From Verrucomicrobiota bacterium (GTDB lineage Bacteria; Verrucomicrobiota; Verrucomicrobiia; Opitutales; Coraliomargaritaceae), in contig JAACDB010000043.1 of the NCBI GenBank assembly GCA_009937095.1, positions 1-46,543 on the forward strand: DNA of 46,543 nt. The letters are read 5' to 3'. Below, piece after piece: positions 8,147-17,625 of this stretch; the stretch's first letter is position 1; each line of letters starts with the position of its first letter. The notes under the pieces were generated by a model, which had not been told where the DNA came from, made no database searches, and worked only from the letters and a program-made list of their open reading frames with translations. Both the position numbers and the translations under genes were made by a program.

Positions 8147-9505
8147 ATGCGCATTGACCGATACATTGCCCGTAGTCGTGTCATCGATTTAAAGAGTACT
8201 GATTTTAAGACTGCCTTGGCGGAATTGCTGGAGGTGTGTGATTTCTCAAATGAGGGTAAGATTAAGAGGACCTCGCTTTTAAAGAAACTGCTGGAGGGGG
8301 AACGACAAATGACGACCTATCTTGGCGGTGGTATTTCCTTGCCTCATGCGCGGGTCTCAATGAAGCGAAGTTACCTGCTGGCAGTAGGGCGTTGCCCCGC
8401 GGGGCTTGAATACGAAGGGCAAAAAGAATACGGTGAGATCCGCTACGTCTTCCTCTTGCTGGCATCCGACACGGCACGTAATTATTTATATAGCTTGGCG
8501 TCTTTGGCGCGGGTCTTTCAGGATAAGGCGCTGATGGATCAACTCAGTGGGTCAAAAGATCTGGAAGGTTTCAGGACGGCCTTGAAGTCGGTTTTCAGTG
8601 GAGAAGGTAAGCAGTTGCCCCGACAACATAACCGTTTCAACAAGTTGATCCTAAGGGAGGCAGCAAAGATTGCGCGGGGGGCAAAGTGTGCCTCGGTGTT
8701 GGTATTTGGTGACACCTTTGGGGGACGGGTGGAAATTGATGACACTTTTAAAGGTTTCAAAACAGTTCTTATTGCGCAGGGCACCTCGGAGGTAGTGGGC
8801 GAGCGGGAAGATATTGACGCGGTGCTTCCACTGCGTGCCTTCAGTAACCACCGGTTTTCGCAGTTGCGCAGTGCGGTTCTTATTGGACTAACGCGGGGGA
8901 TATTTTCGAGCACGGATCGTTTGTGTTGCGTCGGTGGAATGCCGCAAAGCAACCAGTTTGACAGCATTACAGTTGTGGATGTTGAGCGGGAATTCCATAC
9001 GATGCTCTTTCACAATTCGCAAATGTTGCCGTCATCGGTAAAGCCGGAAGTGATTGAGCGGGTGTTGGCTATCGCCACGGAGTTGGCGGTAGAGGGTCGG
9101 GAAGGTCATCCGGTAGGTTGCCTCTTTGTGCTTGGTAATTCCGAGCGGATCCTCGAATACACCAAGCCGTTGATTCTAAACCCATTTTACGGCTACAAAG
9201 ACGAGGAGCGTAATATTTTAAATCCCTTCATGGATGAGACCGTGAAGGAATTGTCATCAATTGATGGCGCTTTTGTAATTCGTGGGGATGGGGTACTGGC
9301 TTCGGCAGGTACGTTGATTCATGTGCCGAACTACGCGCACAGCCTGCCAGGTGGATTGGGGAGTCGTCACGCTGCGGCGGCTGCTATCACGCAAGCGGAG
9401 GATTGTCTGTGTATTGTCGTCTCGGGCAGTACCGGGCAAGTGACGCTCTTCCGGCGCGGCGAAATGTTGCCGCTTATTGAAAAGGCCTTGGTGAGAAATA
9501 GCTAA
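8147..9505 (+). CDS. EIIA-like / pyruvate-kinase-like / diadenylate cyclase fusion protein
   Basis: This 452-residue protein has three parts. Residues about 10-150 resemble the PTS EIIA type-2 domain, with the phosphoryl-acceptor context GGGISLPHAR (His67). Residues about 160-290 are an alpha/beta domain (ASVLVFGDTFGG, SAVLIGLTRGI, ITVVDVEREF) resembling the pyruvate-kinase-like domain of archaeal DacZ. Residues about 295-445 are a DisA_N cyclase domain with DGAFVIRGDG (373-382) and PGGLGSRHAA, which should make c-di-AMP from two ATP. The usual RHR motif reads RHA (407-409). Family membership is from motifs; coupling of phosphotransfer or metabolite sensing to c-di-AMP is my inference. No regulator or transporter gene is adjacent. 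Confidence 0.8.
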   Translation: MRIDRYIARSRVIDLKSTDFKTALAELLEVCDFSNEGKIKRTSLLKKLLEGERQMTTYLGGGISLPHARVSMKRSYLLAVGRCPAGLEYEGQKEYGEIRYVFLLLASDTARNYLYSLASLARVFQDKALMDQLSGSKDLEGFRTALKSVFSGEGKQLPRQHNRFNKLILREAAKIARGAKCASVLVFGDTFGGRVEIDDTFKGFKTVLIAQGTSEVVGEREDIDAVLPLRAFSNHRFSQLRSAVLIGLTRGIFSSTDRLCCVGGMPQSNQFDSITVVDVEREFHTMLFHNSQMLPSSVKPEVIERVLAIATELAVEGREGHPVGCLFVLGNSERILEYTKPLILNPFYGYKDEERNILNPFMDETVKELSSIDGAFVIRGDGVLASAGTLIHVPNYAHSLPGGLGSRHAAAAAITQAEDCLCIVVSGSTGQVTLFRRGEMLPLIEKALVRNS

Positions 9506-9615
9506 AGCTTGTTTGCCGAAGGTTCTTTGTTTCACCTTCTATCTTGCAAGAGTGGCGTTCTCCTGCTGTTTCAAGGACTGACGATAAGTAACGCCCAACC
9601 TACAATTTAAAAGTC

Positions 9616-10425
9616 ATGTCCAATCGAATTGCCGATGCCTTCGTTAAAACCCGTGCGGAAAAGCGGGCTTGCTTTGTGGCCTACCTCTGCGCGGGGGATC
9701 CTGATTTTAAAACTTCAGTAGCGGCCTGTAGGGCGGTTATTGAATCAGGGGCGGATATTTTGGAATTGGGCGTGCCTTTTTCCGATCCCCTGGCAGACGG
9801 CCTTACGAATCAACTTGCGGCACAACGAGCGTTGGAGGATGGCATGACTGCGGGGCGGGTGCTGGATCTTGTCCGTGCGGTACGAGAATTCAGTGATGTC
9901 CCGATTGTATTCTACACCTATTACAATCTCGTTTTCGCTCAGGGGAGTGAAGCCTATGCGAAGGCAGCCAAGGAAGCGGGAGTCGATGCGCTTCTGACGC
10001 TGGACTTGCCTCCTGAGGAAGCGGAGGGGCACCTCGCAGCATGTAAGGCAGAGGGTTTACAAACGGTTTTCATTGTAGCGCCGACCACTCCGGACGAACG
10101 TCTGCCGCTCATCTGCAATGCAACGACTGCTTTTGTCTATTACGTTTCACGTGAAGGGGTGACTGGAGAACAGGCGTCCATGTCCGAGGGCATTGCTTCG
10201 CGGGTGACGGCAATCAAGGCACACACAGACTTGCCGGTGGTGGTAGGTTTTGGGATTTCCACCGCCGAGCACGTGCGCACGGTGGCTCAGTCTGCTGACG
10301 GTGTTGTAGTGGGAAGCGCGATCGTAAACTGCATCGCAGCAAACCCTACCGACTTCGCCGCCATTACCACCGCACTTAAAGAAAAAATGCAGGCTCTCTG
10401 CGCCAAGGACTCGCTGGCTGGCTAG
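9616..10425 (+). CDS. trpA: Tryptophan synthase alpha chain
   Basis: This 269-residue TIM-barrel enzyme cleaves indole-3-glycerol phosphate to indole and glyceraldehyde 3-phosphate and passes indole to TrpB. Catalytic Glu50 (ILELGVPFSDPLADG) and Asp61 are in place, and the phosphate-binding ends VGFGIS and VVGSAIV are conserved. The residues after the catalytic Asp read DGLTNQ rather than the usual DGPTIQ, a local variation in the active-site loop. No other trp gene is in the window. The gene ends 14 bases before the convergent TPR gene of the Ton operon. The ATG has no Shine-Dalgarno motif. Confidence 0.96.
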   Translation: MSNRIADAFVKTRAEKRACFVAYLCAGDPDFKTSVAACRAVIESGADILELGVPFSDPLADGLTNQLAAQRALEDGMTAGRVLDLVRAVREFSDVPIVFYTYYNLVFAQGSEAYAKAAKEAGVDALLTLDLPPEEAEGHLAACKAEGLQTVFIVAPTTPDERLPLICNATTAFVYYVSREGVTGEQASMSEGIASRVTAIKAHTDLPVVVGFGISTAEHVRTVAQSADGVVVGSAIVNCIAANPTDFAAITTALKEKMQALCAKDSLAG

Positions 10426-10439
10426 CGCTCGCTTAGAAC

Positions 10440-11813
10440 TTAGCTTTGGCTTTTAGCAGCGCGCTCTACGCGGGCGGTATAATCCTCAAGGTTGGGTTCG
10501 GCCTCGAGCAGAAGGGCTCGCTTGAGGAGCGGCAGGGCATCGCGGTATTGAGTTTTCCGCACAAGGGTTTGTCCGTGCGCAATGAGTGCTTGACGTTCAA
10601 AGGCGTCGATCTTGGCGGCTTGTTCGTAGCGGTTGATCGCCTCAGGAAGCATGTCTTTGTCGGCGTAGTAATTAGCCAGTTCAATAAGAGCTTCGCCGTT
10701 GAGGGCGTCGCGTTCGACAATCTTATTGAGGATTTCAACGGCGGCATCGTCATCACCTTCGGCGCGGGCAATTTTGGCTTCCTGATTCAGTAGTTCGAGG
10801 TCTTGTTTAGGACTCAGGTTGGTGCTTTCAGATTTGCGAATATCTTTAATGAGAGTAGCCGCTTGCTCAAAGTTGGTGGTGCGCGTAAGGATATTTGCAG
10901 CGCGTAGCAGGGTGTCGGTGTCTTTTGACTCAGCCATTTCAACCGCGCTTAGGTAAGCGTCGAGGGCGAGATCCGGAATGGAATTGTTCATGTAGATATC
11001 CCCAAGGAGCGTAAGGGTGGAGAGTTCAGCTTTACCCATGCGGCGGACAATTTCGAGGTTTTGGGCGGCGCGGAGAGATTGTTCATTACCAATGTAAGCG
11101 TTGCCCTGAAGGAGCCAGAAGTCGCTGTTGTCGGGTTCGTCCTTTAGTAGCGTATCGAAGAGACTGACCGCTTCGTTATAGCGTTCAGTTTCCAGGAGGC
11201 AACGGGCAAGGCCGATTTTCCAGTCTTTTTGATTGGGTTGAATGAGGATGGCTTGTCGGTAGGCAGCTTCGGCAGGATAGTACATGCCTTCGGTGAGGTA
11301 ACCGTAGGCAAGGAGGCCGTAGGCGCGTCCGTCTACTTCACCAAGTTCAAGGGCTTTGGAAATGGTAGGAATGGCGTCCTTGAAATTGCCGGACTGAACT
11401 TGGACAAGGCCAAGGTTTTTGTAGGCCCGGCGGAAATTGGGATATTTCTTAATGGCGGTCTGGTACGATTTTTCGGCTTGTTTCAGTTTACCTTCCTGAA
11501 AGTAGAGATTGGCGAGAATGAAATCAAAAGCGGCGCTGCTACCTGGTTTTACCTGTGGTTGGAGTTGGGCAATGGCAGCCTGAGGATTAGCCTTGATCCT
11601 GTCTATCAGGGCGCGGAGGACTTCTTTTTCCGCGTCGGAGATCTTGGGTTCGTAGCCAATGAGAAAGGCATAGCTACCGACAAAGGATTTAACGAAGGCT
11701 TCATCCTTCCAAAGTTCAGCGCCGGGATTCGCGGCGCGGCGCTGGGCGTTCAGGTTTCCGGCAATTAAGCTCAGGCCAAGTATTGCAAGGAGAAGTCGGT
11801 GAATCGTTTTCAT
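10440..11813 (-). CDS. Periplasmic TPR protein of the Ton cluster
   Basis: This 457-residue protein has an N-terminal signal peptide (cleavage probably after Ala23 in GNLNA) and TPR repeats over nearly the whole mature chain. It is the last gene of the six-gene Ton operon, 28 bases after tonB. In marine gammaproteobacterial TonB2/TtpC clusters a TPR protein occupies the same place and supports energy transduction, so a scaffold role in the periplasm is likely here (inference from gene order). No catalytic motif is visible. Confidence 0.8.
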   Translation of the reverse strand: MKTIHRLLLAILGLSLIAGNLNAQRRAANPGAELWKDEAFVKSFVGSYAFLIGYEPKISDAEKEVLRALIDRIKANPQAAIAQLQPQVKPGSSAAFDFILANLYFQEGKLKQAEKSYQTAIKKYPNFRRAYKNLGLVQVQSGNFKDAIPTISKALELGEVDGRAYGLLAYGYLTEGMYYPAEAAYRQAILIQPNQKDWKIGLARCLLETERYNEAVSLFDTLLKDEPDNSDFWLLQGNAYIGNEQSLRAAQNLEIVRRMGKAELSTLTLLGDIYMNNSIPDLALDAYLSAVEMAESKDTDTLLRAANILTRTTNFEQAATLIKDIRKSESTNLSPKQDLELLNQEAKIARAEGDDDAAVEILNKIVERDALNGEALIELANYYADKDMLPEAINRYEQAAKIDAFERQALIAHGQTLVRKTQYRDALPLLKRALLLEAEPNLEDYTARVERAAKSQS

Positions 11814-11841
11814 GCTTGTGTGGGATTATATCAAATTGGAT

Positions 11842-12501
11842 TTAACTGATGGTGTAAGGGATGGTTACGCGCGTGCGGGTCTTAACTTTGCGCCCGTCTT
11901 TTTCACCGGGGGTAAACTTCCATCCACGGATTGCGTCGATAGTGGGTTTCTCAAAAACAGGATCGCTGGACCGGGTAATGGTTACCCGCATAACATCCCC
12001 GCGTTCGTCGATGATGAATTCAGCAGTTACGCGTCCTTGAAGGCCTTGGCGTCGTGCGGCGGGAGGGTAGCGGGGGGAGCCTTGACGGCGAGGCATGGGT
12101 TTATTCTCAAGGTCACTGATATCGAAGATATCCAGGCCGCCAAGGTCCTTGGCATTAATGTCAAAGGTTGGGAGAGCGAAGTCACCAGCTAGGGAAGCGC
12201 CGGTTCCCGGTTCTAGCGCCATGTCGAGTTGTTCGAGGGTAATGGGCGGCGGCGGGTTGTCGAATTCAGGGGGTGGTTCCTCTTCTTCCGGCGGCGGAGG
12301 TGGCTTCTCGTCTTCCGGCGGTGGGGGCGGAGGCGGCGGTGCCATTTCAAGCCCGTCAATCGCTTCAGGAGGTTTGTCGTAAGACATGAAGAGCTGCGTT
12401 ATAGGGATTGCGAGAAAGAGGAGTACGCTAATGCCAATACCAAACTGGGCACTCTTTTTGAGAGTGTCCTTGCCTTCAGGTGGTTGGTAAATTTTAGCCA
12501 T
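11842..12501 (-). CDS. tonB: TonB energy-transducing protein
   Basis: This 219-residue protein links the ExbB/ExbD proton motor to outer-membrane receptors. A single N-terminal membrane helix lies at about 20-40, followed by a proline/glutamate-rich spacer (54-87, with an eight-proline run) and a TonB C-terminal domain (about 142-219: [13 protein letters not shown], then IRGWKFTPG and RVTIPYTI). The spacer is short compared with E. coli TonB, as in TonB2-type proteins. It lies 24 bases after exbD and is followed by the TPR gene. It has no Shine-Dalgarno motif. Confidence 0.94.
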   Translation of the reverse strand: MAKIYQPPEGKDTLKKSAQFGIGISVLLFLAIPITQLFMSYDKPPEAIDGLEMAPPPPPPPPEDEKPPPPPEEEEPPPEFDNPPPPITLEQLDMALEPGTGASLAGDFALPTFDINAKDLGGLDIFDISDLENKPMPRRQGSPRYPPAARRQGLQGRVTAEFIIDERGDVMRVTITRSSDPVFEKPTIDAIRGWKFTPGEKDGRKVKTRTRVTIPYTIS

Positions 12502-12525
12502 ATGGATCGTAGTGCCTTAGAGGAC

Positions 12526-12924
12526 CTAGCGTTTGGTGGAGAAATTGATGGATTTCGCCCCGGCTAGTTTGGCTTCACCGTAAACGCGGGCAAAAATACC
12601 ATGATTGGCGCCTTCATCGGCTTGAATGATAACGGGTAGGTCTTCGTTTAGGGTGAGGCGTTTCACGATAGGGGAAACGCCGCCGATACCGATGTCGCGG
12701 CCGCCGTAGATGACTTTGTTGTCTTTGGTTACCGCGATGAGAATGCTGTTTTTCTCAAGTTGAATGGCAGCGGCGGCCTCGGGCTTGTTCACTTCAACGC
12801 CGGTTTCTTCTACGAAGACAGTAGTCACGATGAGGAAGATGAGAAGGATGAAGACCATGTCGATCATGGGCGAGAGGTTGATCTCGACATTATCGCTTTC
12901 GTCAGAGGCAAGGTTGCGGCGCAT
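12526..12924 (-). CDS. exbD: Biopolymer transport protein ExbD
   Basis: This 132-residue ExbD/TolR-type subunit of the proton channel has one membrane helix (about 20-38, [16 protein letters not shown]). Asp22 is the conserved protonatable residue of the family. A periplasmic domain with [10 protein letters not shown] and LPVIIQADE follows. It lies between exbB (44 bases) and tonB (24 bases) in the Ton operon. Confidence 0.94.
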   Translation of the reverse strand: MRRNLASDESDNVEINLSPMIDMVFILLIFLIVTTVFVEETGVEVNKPEAAAAIQLEKNSILIAVTKDNKVIYGGRDIGIGGVSPIVKRLTLNEDLPVIIQADEGANHGIFARVYGEAKLAGAKSINFSTKR

Positions 12925-12968
12925 GAGAATGAAGTTTGAAGGTTGGCTTTAGAAAGACAGGGGTGGAT

Positions 12969-13562
12969 TTAATCGAGCTTTAGCTGGGTAAGGCTGATGG
13001 ATTCGATACGGGCAAGGGCGGCTTCAATAGCGTGCTTGCGGCGACGAATGATGAGAGAAAGGAAAAGTCCTGGAAGGGCGATAAAGAGTCCCGTTTGGGT
13101 TGTGATAAGGGCTTCGGAAATCCCTTCGGCGACTTTGGCGGCGGTTTCGGAACCACCTCCGCTGGAGATGGCGGCAAAGGTCCCGAGCATACCAATGACG
13201 GTTCCGAGTAGTCCCATCAGCGGAGCAGCAGCAACAAGCGTGGTGAGGAAAACGAGACGCCGTTCGATGTTATGGAGCATCGATTGGCGAATTTCCTCAA
13301 AGCGGTTGCGGATGTGTTTTGCGGCGTAAACATTATCCTGAGTGTAGCGAATGATTTCGCCAACGCGGCCCGTGGCCTTTTCCGGTTTGGAAACCCAATT
13401 ACCCCAATCTGCTTCACTTCCAAGCTCAATACTGTCTTTACCGAGGAAGAGAAGGAGTTGAATGCCGTTCGTGTAAATGAGAAGCGCGAGCAGGAAGAGT
13501 GGCACCATGACCCAACCGCCGCTTTTCAAGATATCAAGGCACTTAATGAAGATTTCGAACAT
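12969..13562 (-). CDS. exbB: ExbB/TolQ/MotA-type proton channel protein (short ExbB)
   Basis: This 197-residue inner-membrane protein has three hydrophobic segments (about 15-38, 105-132, 152-172). The family signature blocks are present: [13 protein letters not shown] (113-125) and [18 protein letters not shown] (147-164), where polar and Thr residues line the proton path. With ExbD it should power TonB. It corresponds to ExbB2 of TtpC-type clusters, since a second, long ExbB-like protein lies just upstream. Confidence 0.93.
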   Translation of the reverse strand: MFEIFIKCLDILKSGGWVMVPLFLLALLIYTNGIQLLLFLGKDSIELGSEADWGNWVSKPEKATGRVGEIIRYTQDNVYAAKHIRNRFEEIRQSMLHNIERRLVFLTTLVAAAPLMGLLGTVIGMLGTFAAISSGGGSETAAKVAEGISEALITTQTGLFIALPGLFLSLIIRRRKHAIEAALARIESISLTQLKLD

Positions 13563-13604
13563 GAAACTTATGGGATCCAGTAGAAGAAAAACGTGTACTT
13601 ATCC

Positions 13605-15002
13605 TTAGTCATTGGAGCGGGAACCAATCACGCCGTTGATGAAACCAACCGCGGCTTGCTCCAAGTCACCAATTTTTTGGCGTGCCATGCGGGCAAGCAG
13701 ACCGTGCAGAATGAGCGACGGAATTGCGACGATGAGGCCGAGTTCGGTAGTTACGAGTGCCTCGGAAATACCAGAGGAGAGGCTTTTGGCATCACCGGTG
13801 CCGAAGATAGTGATGAGGTTGAAAGTCTTAATCATACCGGTAACGGTACCGAGCAATCCAAGGAGGGGTGCGGCGGCAGCGGTCAGAGCCATAAAGGGGA
13901 GAAAGCGTTCCAGTTTGGGACGGACGGCAAGGATCTTTTCGTATAGAATTTCTTCGAGGTTGCCGCGTTTTTCATCGATATTTTCAAGGCCCGTTTGCAG
14001 TAGTGTGCCTCCGGCGCCAGAGATGGCGGCAGCGGCTTCTTGGGCAGATTTGATGTCATTATTCTCAACCGAGCGAATGACTGCGAGGACTTCCTCCGGG
14101 TCTGCGGACTTGAAGTTGGTAATTTCTTTAACTTTCAAGAGACCGATAAGGAGACAGACGAGGCCTAGGGCAATAATAACGTAACCAACGCCTCCACCTT
14201 TAGCGATGTGTTCGCCAATAGAATCATCCCCTTCCACGATTTTGAGCGCCTTACCAAGGGTGGCATCTGCGGGGATAGAGCCTTCGCCTTGGGTGGCGAA
14301 TTCACGGATTTCATCGGTGTAGCCATTGCCGGGGTTAGCGATTGCTGCTTCGGCGGCGTTGAGTTTGGTGATGGCAACACCCGCGAGTGTGGAACTGTCG
14401 GAGGCGAAGTAAACCGAGGGGCCGTAGGCAGCAAAGGGGCCGTTCTCGATGTCACCGCTGGGGGCGAGAGCTTTGCCTGCAAAGGTATAACCCCCGACGA
14501 GTTGAGCGAGGCGGTCGAGGGCGGCGTTGATGACATCAATCTGTTTGTTAAAACGCTCGGCCTGGCTCATGTCGGAATCCTCCAGGGCGAGTTTGGCTTC
14601 TTCGGCGGCGGCTTCGTAGAGTTGGCGCTCGCTGTAATGGATGCGGGTTTCAAAGGAGCGGACGAATTCGTCGAGGAGACTGGCGGCGTATTCGTTTTGA
14701 GCTTTGTTGGCTTCAACTTGTTCGCGAAGGCGGTTGAGACCTAGGTCGCTGTTGTCACGTAGGCGACGCAGGCGTTTGAGTTCGGCATCTTTCTGGCGCA
14801 CCTCGTCTTCGAGGGTCGATACATCGCGGATAAGGGGGATTTTCTCAGTGGCGATGCTTTCGCGAACACTGGTGAGGTTTTCAAGGGCAAGGTCGAGATC
14901 GGCTTGGGCTTTTTCACCGGCTTGATTGAATTCCTGCGCGTGTGCTGCGATGGATAGGATGAGCGCGGTGAGCGCGAGGAAGGTTTTTTTAATGGATGGC
15001 AT
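13605..15002 (-). CDS. ttpC: TtpC-like long ExbB protein with periplasmic coiled coil
   Basis: This 465-residue protein has a signal peptide (1-23), a predicted coiled-coil periplasmic region (about 28-170), a linker, a membrane helix (about 270-290) and an ExbB/TolQ channel domain with [13 protein letters not shown] (378-390) and [18 protein letters not shown] (411-428). This architecture matches TtpC of Vibrio TonB2 systems, a second ExbB-like protein needed for energy transfer. It sits between the DUF3450 gene (20 bases) and short exbB (42 bases). The name ttpC rests on architecture and gene order. Confidence 0.85.
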   Translation of the reverse strand: MPSIKKTFLALTALILSIAAHAQEFNQAGEKAQADLDLALENLTSVRESIATEKIPLIRDVSTLEDEVRQKDAELKRLRRLRDNSDLGLNRLREQVEANKAQNEYAASLLDEFVRSFETRIHYSERQLYEAAAEEAKLALEDSDMSQAERFNKQIDVINAALDRLAQLVGGYTFAGKALAPSGDIENGPFAAYGPSVYFASDSSTLAGVAITKLNAAEAAIANPGNGYTDEIREFATQGEGSIPADATLGKALKIVEGDDSIGEHIAKGGGVGYVIIALGLVCLLIGLLKVKEITNFKSADPEEVLAVIRSVENNDIKSAQEAAAAISGAGGTLLQTGLENIDEKRGNLEEILYEKILAVRPKLERFLPFMALTAAAAPLLGLLGTVTGMIKTFNLITIFGTGDAKSLSSGISEALVTTELGLIVAIPSLILHGLLARMARQKIGDLEQAAVGFINGVIGSRSND

Positions 15003-15022
15003 GGTAGTGCCAGAAGTTTGCG

Positions 15023-15784
15023 TTATTGGATGCTCGCTGGGATTTCGACAAATTGGATTTCTTCGATGCCCTCGTAGATTTCAAGGAGTTGTTTGATCTG
15101 TGGTCCTATTCCTTCGACCTCGGTCCATTCCCAGGCTTCGGTTCCGGGCTTTCCGACGCCAGCATAGGAACCCGCGTTGTCTACAAAATAGGCTTGTGCG
15201 AGACCCCAGTAAAGGGTGGTGACCTGAACCACTTTGTCTTCGGCAATTTCGCGGGATTCATTGCTGAGGGTGATCGTGGAGTTGAATTTATCGGCCTGAC
15301 TTAGAATACCCACTACGTTTTGGACGCGCTCACCAAGGGAGAGCTTGGTGTTGTCAGGATTGTTTGGGAGGCGACGGATAAGGGGTTTAATTTTATCCAC
15401 CAGCGGTTCGGGAAGGGTTTTAATGATGGCTTTGACCTTTGTTTCGAGGGCGCCGATGTTCGATTTTACAACGGCCGCAGCGGCGGTTTGTTTCTCTTTT
15501 TCCTCGGTGAGGGCGGCGCGGTCAGCATCGGCGGCGGTAGCTGAGGCTTCAAGGTCATCGATGGCCTCATTCATCCGGCTTAGTTCTCTCGAAAGTAGAT
15601 TCTGCGTGTCTTGCAGGATCGATTTTTCCAGTCGCCAATCGCTTTTTTCCTCGGAGAGGATTTGCTTGGTTTCGACCCATTGGTCGAGCACGCTGCGGGT
15701 TTTTTGAATAGAGTCCTCGCCCATCGCAGGGAGGGCCCAAACAGCGACTGCAAAGGCAGATATGAATTTGGTTTTCTTTGTCAT
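15023..15784 (-). CDS. DUF3450-type periplasmic coiled-coil protein
   Basis: This 253-residue protein has a signal peptide (cleavage about residue 22-24, ALPAMGED), a long charged coiled-coil half (about 25-115) and a compact C-terminal half containing [15 protein letters not shown]. Its size, layout and place directly upstream of a TtpC-like gene fit DUF3450, which opens TonB2-type clusters in marine Proteobacteria. Its exact role is not established; partnering with the TtpC coiled coil is an inference. It is the first gene of the operon, and a 13-bp inverted repeat ends 9 bases before its ATG. Confidence 0.75.
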   Translation of the reverse strand: MTKKTKFISAFAVAVWALPAMGEDSIQKTRSVLDQWVETKQILSEEKSDWRLEKSILQDTQNLLSRELSRMNEAIDDLEASATAADADRAALTEEKEKQTAAAAVVKSNIGALETKVKAIIKTLPEPLVDKIKPLIRRLPNNPDNTKLSLGERVQNVVGILSQADKFNSTITLSNESREIAEDKVVQVTTLYWGLAQAYFVDNAGSYAGVGKPGTEAWEWTEVEGIGPQIKQLLEIYEGIEEIQFVEIPASIQ

Positions 15785-15793
15785 AAATTTGGG

Positions 15794-15806
15794 TGTTATA
15801 ATAACA
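15794..15806 (-). promoter_or_regulatory. Candidate Fur/Zur-family operator upstream of the Ton operon
   Basis: The plus strand reads TGTTATAATAACA, a perfect inverted repeat TGTTAT-N-ATAACA, 9 bases before the first gene of the Ton operon. The first ten bases also occur upstream of znuA (24066-24075). Enterobacterial Zur boxes have a similar core. A plain -10 hexamer could explain part of the match. The rest of the 15785-15936 gap is AT-rich and I see nothing else in it. Confidence 0.4.
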
Positions 15807-15936
15807 AAATAAGTCTAGAATTAACTTAATCAGCAGAATGTTTAATTTTTAAACCACAAGTAAATAAACATTTTAGGTTTATTTCTTTTTTGTGCCAGCG
15901 TAGTGGCTTTATGATTACTTTTAGTGTTATGCTATT

Positions 15937-16707
15937 TCAAGTTTTTTTCTTCAGGCGCTGGCAAAAATCTTCGTAAGTGATTACCTCCAGGCGGCCATCG
16001 TGATGCTCTACGATGGCGGTCAAGGATTCGACCCAATCGCCGGAGTTAAGATAATGGATATCGCCAAGCTGTTTGTCTTCTGGGGTATGGATGTGTCCGC
16101 AGATAATACCCTCACATTGGTGATGTTGAGCAAGGTTTTGCAGTTGTACCTCGTATTTGCCAACATAACTGACTGCTTTTTTGACTTTTGCCTTAATGGC
16201 TTTGCTAAGTGAGAAGTATTCCTTGCCGCGCCAAGTGCGGAACTGGTTATAGATGCGATTCAATTTAAGGAGTGTTTGGTAGCCAATATCACCCAGTACG
16301 GCGAGCCACTTATGGTTTACGGTAACCGCGTCAAAGCCGTCGCCGTGAACGACAAGGTATTTTGCCTGGAGGCCTTCAAAAATATATTCTTCAACGATAC
16401 GGAGCTTTTATAATTCAAGCGGCAGAAAGCGGGCCAGTATGTCATCATGGTTTCCGCGCAGGTAAATGACTTCGGTGTTAAATTTATCCATTTTCTTAAG
16501 GGTGATGCGAATGAAGCGGGTGTGTTTTTGGTTCCAGCCGCCTTTGCGGGCTAGGCTCCAGCCGTCAATAATATCACCATTTAAAATGAGGCGTTCGCAT
16601 TCCGTGTGTTTGAGAAAGTCGTTCACCTCATCGATCTTACAATCCGCAGTACCCAGATGAACATCGGAAAGGATGATGGTTCTATAACTGAGTTTTGCTT
16701 TTTTCAC
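15937..16707 (-). pseudogene. LpxH-like metallophosphatase interrupted by an in-frame TAA
   Basis: This calcineurin-type phosphoesterase resembles the UDP-2,3-diacylglucosamine pyrophosphatase family (COG2908), which acts in lipid A synthesis. Starting at GTG 16707, 99 codons carry SDVHLG, NGDIIDGW and RGNHDD, then a TAA at 16410-16408. The frame continues without another stop for 156 codons with VVHGDGFD and the metal-binding GHIH to the stop at 15937. All five metal-ligand motifs survive on either side, so the gene is intact except for this one codon. It may be a recent pseudogene, a sequencing error or a readthrough case. The second half alone cannot bind both metals. Neighbours do not suggest a pathway. 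Confidence 0.8.
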
Positions 16708-16878
16708 GGAACGGAGGGAGTGATCTGTCTACTAAATAGAATAATTAAATTGGCTCAAACCCAAGACTACGCCAAGCGGTTTGTTGGGTTTTAATGAAAA
16801 TGTTGCCTAATGGTAACAATTGACCGCATTTATGTAATGTGTTCTTGCGGTACTGGGTGGTATAAGCTTCCAAGGGTT

Positions 16879-17625
16879 ATGGCAGTTTTATGGAACTACA
16901 GCACCGAAACGGATCATTACGAGGTGCGACAGGCGGGTTCGAGTGTGCGGCTTTATCGTAATGGGGTTCACCATTCGCAATGGAACCCTAAGCGTCCGCT
17001 GGCGGGGAGTGTGTGGGATTTACTCGCGCTTCCGTCGCTCTATCGCAAGGAAGGAGCAATTCGTTCTGCCTGTGTATTGGGCTTTGGTGCGGGGGCAGTA
17101 GCAGGGGTTTTGCGTGCAGTCGCAAGTGTCGAGCACCTCGTGGGGGTGGAGCTGGATCCGATTCATCTCTCGGTGGCAGATGGATTCTTTGAATGTACAG
17201 AGGGTACAGCATTGGTTGCGGGCGACGCGGTGGAATGGGTGCGGGCGCATTCTGAAGGAGGCCTGTACGATCTGATCATCGATGATTTATACGCAGAATC
17301 AGAGGGAGAACCGGTGCGTTGTGCGCCGCTGGACGACGAATGGTTCCACGATATGGCTCAATTATTGCGTCCGGGCGGGATGCTGGTCTTGAATTTGATC
17401 GAGCCGGAAAAAGTGCCACATTTGGCGCCAATGCGGGATGCCGCTCTGAGCGCGCGCTTTCCGTACCGCAAGGTCTTTTGGTTGGAGGGCTACGAGAACC
17501 GCGTGGCGGTCTTCAGCGAAAGTGTGCTGAACCGGGAAACATATGACTCGCGCTTGCGTGCTATTTGCCGCACCTTTCCAGCGAGCTACGGGGTGGGACG
17601 CCGTTACCTAACCGAGGATCTCTGA
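16879..17625 (+). CDS. Spermidine-synthase-like methyltransferase-fold protein
   Basis: From ATG 16879 this is a 248-residue Rossmann-fold protein. It shows the nucleotide-binding glycine motif [11 protein letters not shown], the acidic VGVELDP at the end of strand 2, and YDLIIDDLY with [10 protein letters not shown]. This pattern fits spermidine synthases and related class I methyltransferases, but there is not enough to say that it makes a polyamine. In-frame upstream ATGs at 16810 and 16837 would add 23 or 14 residues; none has a good Shine-Dalgarno, and homology-like sequence begins at 16879. Its stop overlaps the convergent gspE stop by 18 bases. Confidence 0.7.
   Translation: MAVLWNYSTETDHYEVRQAGSSVRLYRNGVHHSQWNPKRPLAGSVWDLLALPSLYRKEGAIRSACVLGFGAGAVAGVLRAVASVEHLVGVELDPIHLSVADGFFECTEGTALVAGDAVEWVRAHSEGGLYDLIIDDLYAESEGEPVRCAPLDDEWFHDMAQLLRPGGMLVLNLIEPEKVPHLAPMRDAALSARFPYRKVFWLEGYENRVAVFSESVLNRETYDSRLRAICRTFPASYGVGRRYLTEDL

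Noticed and set aside
9518-9539. GAAGGT/ACCTTC hairpin after the diadenylate cyclase gene as terminator
   Set aside because: The stem has only 6 bp with a 10-base loop and no T-run; not enough to call.
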